Shown one piece after another: positions 36,511 to 43,054 of a stretch of DNA of 64,000 nucleotides. Position 1 is the first letter of the stretch. Each line of letters starts with the position of its first letter. A model generated the notes under the pieces. It saw only the letters and a list, made by a program, of their open reading frames with translations, did no database searches and was not told where the DNA came from. Origin of the DNA: an uncultured Lachnospiraceae bacterium (GTDB lineage: Bacteria; Bacillota; Clostridia; Lachnospirales; Lachnospiraceae); contig CAJURU010000016.1 in the NCBI GenBank assembly GCA_910588845.1, positions 1-64,000 of the forward strand, in the 5' to 3' direction. The position numbers and the translations under genes are program-made.

Positions 36511-37074
36511 TCAACTCCAATTCAACGCTTGATGGAGAAACGCTTCATAAGCCGTCTCCTGCTGCGCATATATCTCATCTGCGGATATACCCGGCGTCGT
36601 CACTGAAAAAATGGTGCCAAGTCCAATCGTATAAATCAGCATATTCAGATGCAGCTGCTTTGCCTGTGAGATGCTAATGTTTAATTCTCGGGCAATGAAT
36701 TCAGCCGTATTAGCGCCGACCTGTGATTGGTAAAAATCGTCTAAGGAAGATATACCTGTTCTCTGATGCATAATAAAAATTTTAAACAAGTGAGGCTCCT
36801 CTTTCGACAACTGAATATAAGCTTTACCTGTACTGCGGAACAAATCATGTTTATCAACACGAGCCGACGTATATTCCTCTATAAACTGACAAACCCGCGC
36901 CGCTACCTCCTGGCGCAAGCCCTCCATATTTTTGCAATAACTGTAAATAGGCTGTACAGAACAATCCAACCGGTCCGCGATATTTTTCACCATAACCTGT
37001 TCCATTCCTCTGCTCCTCGCTATTTCAAAAGCAGCATCCACAATCATTTCCTTTGTGATTCTCTGTTTGGGCAT
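36511..37074 (-). CDS. TetR family regulator
   Basis: TetR_N helix-turn-helix: ITKEMIVDAAFEIARSRGMEQVMVKNIADRLDCSVQPIYSYCKN, then a TetR_C-like helical domain. 187 aa. First gene of the operon with the flavodoxin and methyltransferase. A perfect 19-bp palindrome lies 13 bp upstream of the start and is the likely operator. Confidence 0.9.
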   Translation of the reverse strand: MPKQRITKEMIVDAAFEIARSRGMEQVMVKNIADRLDCSVQPIYSYCKNMEGLRQEVAARVCQFIEEYTSARVDKHDLFRSTGKAYIQLSKEEPHLFKIFIMHQRTGISSLDDFYQSQVGANTAEFIARELNISISQAKQLHLNMLIYTIGLGTIFSVTTPGISADEIYAQQETAYEAFLHQALNWS

Positions 37075-37086
37075 TTCTATTCCTCC

Positions 37087-37129
37087 ATATAATCCATTTA
37101 TATAAATATTTTATATAAATGGATTATAT
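37087..37129. promoter_or_regulatory. perfect 19-bp palindromic operator upstream of TetR gene
   Basis: ATATAATCCATTTATATAA (37087-37105) and its exact reverse complement (37111-37129) are separated by 5 nt. AT-rich, containing TATAAT-like words, so it probably overlaps the promoter. Confidence 0.75.
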
Positions 37130-37238
37130 TTGATTTATTTGTAGATGTCAACCATACTTTATCGTATGTATAGAAATTATTTATACTGTTTGCCACAAGT
37201 CCTATCTTGTATTATACTTTAAACAAAGCGGCCGAGTT

Positions 37239-37460
37239 GTGCGCGTTTGTACTAGTGTACTGACAAATTTATATCTGGTGAAACTCCGCTGAACAAATTT
37301 TCCTCAGCAAGAAGCTTGAACGAAGCGATGCGGTGACATTGTTAAGTGAAAGCAACGTAGTCCGATGGAAACTTAGGCAAGGAAATTTGCCTGAATGTAA
37401 GCGTGTCAGTACACTAGGGAACTATAAGGGGTATGATGTTGGATACGCAGCCAATTACCA
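37239..37460 (+). other. group II intron 5' fragment (domain I)
   Basis: The fragment begins GTGCGCG, fitting the intron 5' consensus GTGYG. It contains AAGCTTGAACGAAGC, GTAGTCCGATGGAAAC, TTTGCCTGAA.GTAAGCGTG and a 13-bp stem TAGTGTACTGACA/TGTCAGTACACTA (37253-37265 with 37404-37416), as in domain I of bacterial group II introns. No reverse transcriptase and no domain V follow; the recombinase gene begins at 37483. It is a remnant. Confidence 0.55.
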
Positions 37461-37482
37461 TCTTACACAAAGGAGAAATATC

Positions 37483-38415
37483 ATGCACTCATTAGAACGC
37501 CTGAAAGAAAACTATCTGCTGCACTGCAAAACTCAGAAGGAATTAAATGCCAAAACACTCAAAGCATACCGCATTGATTTGACACAATTCATATTATTTT
37601 CGTCTAATTCAGACGAACCTTTTTCCAGAGAAAATATAACATCTTATCTCGCAATGCTCCATGAGACATACCAACCTAAAACAACCAAACGAAAAATTGC
37701 CAGCCTCAAAGCGTTTTTTCATTTTCTTGAATATGAAGACCTCCTGAATGATAATCCATTTAACAAAATGCGCCTTTCTTTCCGGGAACCCAAACGTCTG
37801 CCTAAGACTATCCCAGCCAATATTATCCAGCTTTTCCTAAATACTCTCTACCGGGAATCTCGGCAGGACGCTACTCCCGGTAAGAAAAAATCCATTCTGC
37901 GGGATATCGCCGTCATCGAGCTCTTATTTGCTACCGGTATGCGCATTTCAGAGCTTTGCTCCCTGAAATGCCGAGATGTAGATATGGAAAATCATTCTGT
38001 GCTCATCTGGGGCAAAGGTTCCAAAGAACGCATTTTACAAATTGGCAATCCTGACGTCATCTCGGCGCTTTCTCTTTATCAAGATGCCTTTCAAAACCAA
38101 ATTGCACAGAGCGAATGGCTGTTTGTCAATCGTCTCGGCAACCGACTGTCCGAGCAGTCGGTACGGCTTATGATTAACAAATATGCCGATTTGGCTGGCA
38201 TTTCTATGCACATTACACCGCACATGTTCCGTCACTCGTTTGCCACACTCCTCTTAGAAGCAGACGTGGATATCCGCTACATTCAAAAAATGCTCGGACA
38301 CAGCTCAATTACCACCACGGAAATCTATACCAGCGTGTCCATGCATAAGCAGAAAGCTATTCTTACAGAGAAACATCCACGAAATGGGATGGCGGTAAAT
38401 GGGGGAAATTTTTAA
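37483..38415 (+). CDS. tyrosine recombinase, XerC/D-like
   Basis: Start at 37483 (MHSLERLKENYLLHC) with AAAGGAG 7 nt upstream; the longer frame from 37333 is intron-remnant sequence. The N-terminal SAM-like core-binding domain (residues 1-95) precedes a catalytic domain with Arg in FATGMRISELCSL, Lys in GKGSKER, HxxR in HITPHMFRHSFATL, His in MLGHSSI and Tyr in TEIYTSV. All catalytic residues are present. It lies directly left of the inverted-repeat cassette (38717-42722) and is the obvious candidate to act on it. GC content is higher than that of the cassette. Confidence 0.92.
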   Translation: MHSLERLKENYLLHCKTQKELNAKTLKAYRIDLTQFILFSSNSDEPFSRENITSYLAMLHETYQPKTTKRKIASLKAFFHFLEYEDLLNDNPFNKMRLSFREPKRLPKTIPANIIQLFLNTLYRESRQDATPGKKKSILRDIAVIELLFATGMRISELCSLKCRDVDMENHSVLIWGKGSKERILQIGNPDVISALSLYQDAFQNQIAQSEWLFVNRLGNRLSEQSVRLMINKYADLAGISMHITPHMFRHSFATLLLEADVDIRYIQKMLGHSSITTTEIYTSVSMHKQKAILTEKHPRNGMAVNGGNF

Positions 38416-38537
38416 GAATATCTATCCGAAAGTTGCAGCATTTTCACAATAAAATAGATTGACAATATTTCTGAATATTATTAAAACGTAAGAACTGTAT
38501 TGAGCCTAATAAGTAAAAAGTAATGTACAAAAAAGAC

Positions 38538-38595
38538 ATGGGAAAACAGAAACGAATGCCACGATACTAATTGTCATTCGTTTCTGTTTTCCCAT
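38538..38595. terminator. perfect 21-bp hairpin after the recombinase gene
   Basis: 38538-38558 and 38575-38595 are exact reverse complements with a 16-nt loop, followed on the plus strand by ATTCTTTTTC. It could end transcription of the recombinase gene before the cassette. A TTGACA at 38459-38464 between the two is a possible promoter for a short RNA ending here. Confidence 0.55.
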
Positions 38596-38707
38596 ATTCT
38601 TTTTCTATTTGTTCTAAAAGATGGATGAAAACATATTCAGATATTTTATTAGCATATGGACATTTATATTTCATTAAAACATTGCAATCTTTAAAATAAG
38701 TATTCAT
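38567..38707 (-). CDS. 46-residue ORF diverging from the cassette, unknown
   Basis: Beginning 10 bp outside the left inverted repeat and reading away from it: MNTYFKDCNVLMKYKCPYAN, then KISEYVFIHLLEQIEKEYGK and a stop at 38567. Composition is protein-like with AT-rich codon use matching the cassette, but there is no clear ribosome binding site. It may be a truncated gene end cut at the repeat boundary. I recognise no family. Confidence 0.35.
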   Translation of the reverse strand: MNTYFKDCNVLMKYKCPYANKISEYVFIHLLEQIEKEYGKTETNDN

Positions 38708-38716
38708 ACAATAATA

Positions 38717-38803
38717 GATAATTCAGAGTTATCCGTCGTTTTTTCAATCAGTTTATTTAGATAAAATGATATTTTTTTAGATAAAGGAGAATTGTATGGG
38801 GTA
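38717..38803 (+). repeat. left arm of 87-bp inverted repeat
   Basis: It matches the reverse complement of 42636-42722 with 2 mismatches (38751 and 38794). It holds the 5' leader, the site AAAGGAG, the ATG at 38796 and the next five coding bases. Two copies of TTTAGATAAA (38756-38765 and 38776-38785) lie 20 bp apart, on the same helix face. Confidence 0.95.
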
Positions 38804-41042
38804 CTTAGTTTGGGTGGGTCCGCGTGATTCGGACATATTTTTTAGTAAAAGTTTTAATGAAAGCATTTGTTATTTTTCGGATAAAAATACTATTTCTTAC
38901 AGAAAAGCTCACATTTATGGCAGGAAATTTATAGAATTTATAGAAAACAAAATGAAATGTATATTAAAATTTCATCCTGATTCTAGTTTCATTTTTTATA
39001 ATCCTAAAATTGCATATCATTTGGAAGCAGAGATAAGAAAACATGTTCTCTGTTTAAATACAAAGTATATTTTAGATTTATTGAGTGATAAAATATATAC
39101 AAGATATTGGTTAGGAAATTATGTTCCAGTTTTGCCTTCTATTTTACAAGATTCTTCTTATTTATCTTTTCAAGAGTTAGAAAAAAAATTGGAAGTCTCT
39201 AATGCATACATTGTTCAAAAAAATAAAAGTTCTGGAGGATTTGGAACATTTTATATTACTAAAGATAATCATATGCTTGAGATACTACGGGAAACATGTA
39301 ACGAACTTTTTATTGTATCTCCATATATAGAAAATGGGCTGTCGATAAACGTCAATGCTATAATTGGCAAAAAACAAATATACTATTTCCCATTTTCTTT
39401 ACAAATAATAGAAAAGAAAGATAATCGTTTGCTCTATCATGGTGCAGACTATATAAGCGCGAAGAAATTGCCTTCAGATATACAAGATAAGATACAAAAA
39501 TACTTAGACATAATTTTAAGTCATATACAATCGTTAGGCTATCGAGGAATAATAGGAGTAGATTTTATAATAAAGAATAATATTGTTTATTTCCAAGAAA
39601 TAAATCCACGATATCAAGCATCAAGTTTTCTTATTGATGCTACTTTAACTCAGCATGGATATCCTGACTTAACGAAGTTAAATATCGAATTGTTTTATGC
39701 TCAAGACAGAGTAGATATAAATATACAAAATTTATCGGTTGAATATAGCTTCTACAAATATTTCTACGAAGAAGGAACTAAACATTTATATTATATTGAA
39801 GAATTAGCAAGAAATAATCCTTACGTTTCTCATTTATTCTTGGATGGATGGAGGAGTGATATAAATATAGAAAAAGATGCTTATTGTTATGCAATTGTTT
39901 TCTCCACGAATATTACATCGTTAAACTTTGATGGCGGGTATAATTTGTACTCGAATATAACAGGTGAAGAAGAATATCTTAAAGAAAAAATATCTAGCCA
40001 AATAGGATTAAAAATTGCTCTTTTAAATCAGGGCTGTATTATAACCAAGGATGCGGCTGATTTTTTAAATTCTCAAGGAGTTATAAAAAAAGCTGTGTTT
40101 AGTTCCATTGATTTCCAGTTATCCAATGGATTATTTATCAATGCACCAGTAAATTTAAAATTTTCGGACTTTTCACCGTTTAAAATTAGTTTAAACTTAG
40201 ATAATCATTTAGAATTACATTATTATAACAAAGTGATTTCTAATATAGAAATTGAAATGCAAGCAGATTGGAATAATTTATTAACGAAAAATAATGTACC
40301 TTATAGTTCTATTGCATATCTTTCGACAGATAGATTACGCTTAAAACATGAAGTCGTCTGCGAGATGAAAAAGGAAGGTATGGGATGCGCTTTTTGCAGC
40401 GTCTCAACAAGTAGAAAAGATTTTGATATTAATGACTTAAAAGAAGTGATTGCGGAGCTTTTGACAAAGCCAGAATTTAGGCATATTCTTATTGGCGGCG
40501 GTTCTGGTAACCCGAACATTGAATCAAAAAAAATAATAGAAATTACTACGTTTATCCGAACACTTAATTCAGAAATACCTATATATTTAATGTCTCTTCC
40601 TCCATTTAGGACCGACGTTCTAGACAGTTATAAGAATGCAGGAATCAATGAAATCGCTTTTAATATTGAGATATGGGATCGGGAGCTTGCACAAGAAATT
40701 ATGCCAGGAAAAGGCCAAATTCAGTTAGAAACATATCTTTCTGTATTAAAGGCTGCAACAAAATTATGGGGAACGACAGGAAATGTAAGAACAGCATTAA
40801 TCGTTGGTCTAAATAGTTCTGAAACATTGCTTGAAGGAATTCAAATATTGTGTAAAAATGGTATCCAACCGATGTTGTCTGTTTTTCGTCCTATGAAAAA
40901 TACAAAACTTGAATCATTTGTGCCTCTTTCAAACACAGCATTATTATCCCTCTATGAAGAAGCGGAAAACATTTGCCAACAATATAATTTGAAACTCGGG
41001 CCCACATGTGATGCTTGCAAAAATAACATGCTTGCTATTTAA
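38796..41042 (+). CDS. ATP-grasp / radical SAM fusion enzyme, unknown pathway
   Basis: A 748-residue protein. Residues about 90-300 look like an ATP-grasp ligase (YIVQKNKSSGGFGTFYITKD; GYRGIIGVDFII with IVYFQEINPRYQASSF). Residues 310-500 are unassigned. Residues 515-735 look like a radical SAM barrel, with cysteines at 522, 531 and 534 (Cx8Cx2C rather than CxxxCxxC), a glycine-rich ILIGGGSGNPN and GINEIAFNIEIWDRELAQEIMP. C738 and C741 may bind an extra cluster. The combination suggests peptide or amino-acid-derived small-molecule synthesis, but no product is evident. Codon use is AT-rich, unlike its neighbours. Its stop overlaps that of the converging gene. Confidence 0.75.
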   Translation: MGYLVWVGPRDSDIFFSKSFNESICYFSDKNTISYRKAHIYGRKFIEFIENKMKCILKFHPDSSFIFYNPKIAYHLEAEIRKHVLCLNTKYILDLLSDKIYTRYWLGNYVPVLPSILQDSSYLSFQELEKKLEVSNAYIVQKNKSSGGFGTFYITKDNHMLEILRETCNELFIVSPYIENGLSINVNAIIGKKQIYYFPFSLQIIEKKDNRLLYHGADYISAKKLPSDIQDKIQKYLDIILSHIQSLGYRGIIGVDFIIKNNIVYFQEINPRYQASSFLIDATLTQHGYPDLTKLNIELFYAQDRVDINIQNLSVEYSFYKYFYEEGTKHLYYIEELARNNPYVSHLFLDGWRSDINIEKDAYCYAIVFSTNITSLNFDGGYNLYSNITGEEEYLKEKISSQIGLKIALLNQGCIITKDAADFLNSQGVIKKAVFSSIDFQLSNGLFINAPVNLKFSDFSPFKISLNLDNHLELHYYNKVISNIEIEMQADWNNLLTKNNVPYSSIAYLSTDRLRLKHEVVCEMKKEGMGCAFCSVSTSRKDFDINDLKEVIAELLTKPEFRHILIGGGSGNPNIESKKIIEITTFIRTLNSEIPIYLMSLPPFRTDVLDSYKNAGINEIAFNIEIWDRELAQEIMPGKGQIQLETYLSVLKAATKLWGTTGNVRTALIVGLNSSETLLEGIQILCKNGIQPMLSVFRPMKNTKLESFVPLSNTALLSLYEEAENICQQYNLKLGPTCDACKNNMLAI

Positions 41043-42643
41043 TAATTAGTAAAATGGGAATATTGGCATATATTTTTTTCAGCATTAGGAGGAATATCGC
41101 CATAAGTTATGTGACTAACTGAAGATATACTAATATTATTATCGACGATATTTCTCCTTAATATTTCCTCCCTAATTTGATTCTTTTTATTATCTTGCTC
41201 TAATTGCCAAGTAGCAAAGTCGGCTTTTTCTTTTTCTAATGCCATTTTTTCTCTTTCAAGTTCTATGCGTGCCATTTCAACTTCTATTTGTTTTAATTCC
41301 GCAGCATTTTTTCTATGTAACTTGTTTGTTAGATAGTTACCCCTTTTCTCATCTAAAATAAAAACCCCGATTAAAATTGAATATATCATAGGTATAGCTG
41401 TTTTAAGAGCTTGATAAATATCTTGTATTATAATAATAATTTCTTCTGCTGAGTTATGTCTAAATACTATTTTGTGTTCACCACAATCTGATTTACATTG
41501 ATCAATAATATTTTCAAGAGTTGACAACAAAATTCCAATTTTATTTGCCTCATCTGGAAATATATTTGTTAAAATATCTATTTCTGAGGTTGCAATTCCA
41601 GAACGGTTGTTATTGAGTAAAAAACTACTAATTTCATTTTTATAAGTATTATAATTATATAAGAGACTTGGATTCATATCTTGAAATGAAATATTTGCAT
41701 TAATATAATCATAAATCTGTTTTCTTTGATGAAAATCAAATACAGAATATGTATATATTAATTTACTTAAATACTTTATCTGACGAAAATCACAATCATT
41801 AGTTGCTAATAAAATGCCATTAAGCACAGCATTCTTAGCATCTTCAAATTTCCCTTCTGAAAGATAAATATTGGCTAAGGGAAAGTAATCATTTGTACCT
41901 AAATAATACGTTTCAAAATATGGAAGTAACGACAAAAATTCTTCTTTTGAAATGTAACCATTACTATTCTTAACTGAAGTGATATAAACTTTGTCATCCG
42001 TTTCCATCAAATAATTAAGCAATCCAAAAGCAAAACAAATTTGCGAGAAGGGGAGAACTACATCATTCATATGAACATTGTTAAAAACAGAAAAATCTAT
42101 ATTTAAATCACTAAAACGAATTGTATCCATAATAATATTTGAAAAAATAGTATCTTCAAGAGTGGACGAATAAAACGTTATGTTCTGCATGGTTCCATCT
42201 ATAAAAGCTGTCTGACGAAATATAGAATGTTGAAAATATAAATCTAATATATTAAACCCATTAGAAAATAAACTCCTATTAAAGTTACTATGAGTAATAG
42301 GATTGTTAATAGTGTTATTTTGTATATTACAATGTATGAATGTACATTCTTGGAAATTGGCATTAACAATTTCACAATTATAGAATTTACAATGTGTAAA
42401 GTTTGAACCAGCAGCAGCAGAGTTCTTAAATGTAGATTCACAAAATACTTTCTGTGCAAATCTTGAGCGTTTAATTCCTTTGTTAGTATAATCACTACGA
42501 TCTGTCCCACCAACAGAAGTTAAAAAAGGTGCTTTGCGAAATTTGTTCTTGTTTTTACTATGTGCTAAAAGCATATCTATAGATTGGTCTAACTTATTCT
42601 CATCCGGAAATCTAAACATTGCATTATTTATATCATACCCCAT
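41039..42643 (-). CDS. pentapeptide-repeat protein with coiled-coil tail
   Basis: A 534-residue protein. Residues about 55-200 form pentapeptide repeats (SNFTHCKFYNCEIVNANFQE, FRQTAFIDGTMQNITFYSST, DFSVFNNVHMNDVVLPFSQ), a right-handed beta helix. A TPR-like helical part follows (YYLGTNDYFPLANIYLSEGKFEDAKNAVL), then a hydrophobic stretch (AIPMIYSILIGVFIL) and a charged coiled coil rich in E and K. Function is unknown. It starts with the same 87-bp leader and ATGGGGTA as the converging gene. GC is very low. Confidence 0.75.
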   Translation of the reverse strand: MGYDINNAMFRFPDENKLDQSIDMLLAHSKNKNKFRKAPFLTSVGGTDRSDYTNKGIKRSRFAQKVFCESTFKNSAAAGSNFTHCKFYNCEIVNANFQECTFIHCNIQNNTINNPITHSNFNRSLFSNGFNILDLYFQHSIFRQTAFIDGTMQNITFYSSTLEDTIFSNIIMDTIRFSDLNIDFSVFNNVHMNDVVLPFSQICFAFGLLNYLMETDDKVYITSVKNSNGYISKEEFLSLLPYFETYYLGTNDYFPLANIYLSEGKFEDAKNAVLNGILLATNDCDFRQIKYLSKLIYTYSVFDFHQRKQIYDYINANISFQDMNPSLLYNYNTYKNEISSFLLNNNRSGIATSEIDILTNIFPDEANKIGILLSTLENIIDQCKSDCGEHKIVFRHNSAEEIIIIIQDIYQALKTAIPMIYSILIGVFILDEKRGNYLTNKLHRKNAAELKQIEVEMARIELEREKMALEKEKADFATWQLEQDNKKNQIREEILRRNIVDNNISISSVSHITYGDIPPNAEKNICQYSHFTNY

Positions 42644-42722
42644 ATAATTCTCCTTTATCTAAAAAAATATCATTTTATCTAAATAAATTGATTGAAAAAA
42701 CGACGGATAACTCTGAATTATC
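42636..42722 (-). repeat. right arm of 87-bp inverted repeat
   Basis: Mirror copy of 38717-38803, containing leader, ribosome binding site and start (42641-42643) of the pentapeptide gene. Outside the arm the sequences on the two sides of the cassette are unrelated. Confidence 0.95.
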
Positions 42723-42767
42723 AATCAAAATTACCGAATATTTCAACTCATCCATAGTCTTATCCAT
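42675..42767 (-). CDS. 30-residue leader ORF running into the right repeat
   Basis: ATG at 42767 gives MDKTMDELKYSVILIDNSEL then SVVFSINLFR, ending inside the repeat 32 nt before the pentapeptide gene start. In the left arm the shared part (IDNSELSVVFSI-LFR) is open but has no ATG. It may be a leader peptide, or the 3' end of an ancestral upstream gene. Confidence 0.35.
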   Translation of the reverse strand: MDKTMDELKYSVILIDNSELSVVFSINLFR

Positions 42768-42823
42768 ATTAAATTTTGGCAAGTAACTATTTCCATGTTA
42801 GTAAATTCTATCATTTTTATCAT
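42743..42823 (-). CDS. 26-residue ORF with good ribosome binding site upstream of the leader ORF
   Basis: GGAGGAAGGGTGTGAT precedes the ATG at 42823, giving MIKMIEFTNMEIVTCQNLIW and six more residues. It overlaps the 42675-42767 ORF in another frame; a single-base change would fuse both into one peptide of about 49 residues. Confidence 0.3.
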   Translation of the reverse strand: MIKMIEFTNMEIVTCQNLIWIRLWMS

Positions 42824-42862
42824 ATCACACCCTTCCTCCAAATTTCCCCATTTCCCGACAAC

Positions 42863-42930
42863 CTTAGCGAAATCTTAGCGTCTATCCCTCCCCCTTAACC
42901 GTCTTTCTAACCGTTGGCATATAAATTATA
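42863..42930 (-). promoter_or_regulatory. possible promoter and direct repeats right of the cassette
   Basis: A TATAAT lies on the minus strand at 42925-42930 without a good -35. Nearby are direct repeats CTTAGCG-AAAT-CTTAGCG and TAACCG-TCTTTC-TAACCG, periods 11 and 12, as in response-regulator boxes. The rest of 42723-43054 holds the leader ORFs and a terminator. Confidence 0.3.
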
Positions 42931-42976
42931 CAAGCTACACCAGCCCTCTTAATACGTCTTAAAGCCAACAAGTAAA

Positions 42977-43020
42977 AAGGATGCAAAGCCCCTAACATTC
43001 ACGAAAGACTTTGCACCCTT
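42977..43020 (-). terminator. terminator of the leucine-rich-repeat gene
   Basis: AAGG-A-TGCAAAG pairs with CTTTGCA-C-CCTT; on the minus strand the stem is followed by TTTTTACTT. It lies 35 bp beyond the stop at 43055. Confidence 0.65.
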
Positions 43021-43054
43021 GTTCTATTTGATTAATCTGGCAGCTGCCTGCAAT

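Noticed and set aside
37333..37482. 50-residue N-terminal extension of the recombinase
   Set aside because: It is encoded by group II intron-like sequence, while AAAGGAG precedes the ATG at 37483.
38717..42722. Cassette as an ordinary insertion sequence with terminal repeats
   Set aside because: No transposase lies between the arms, and the arms contain leaders and start codons rather than transposon ends.
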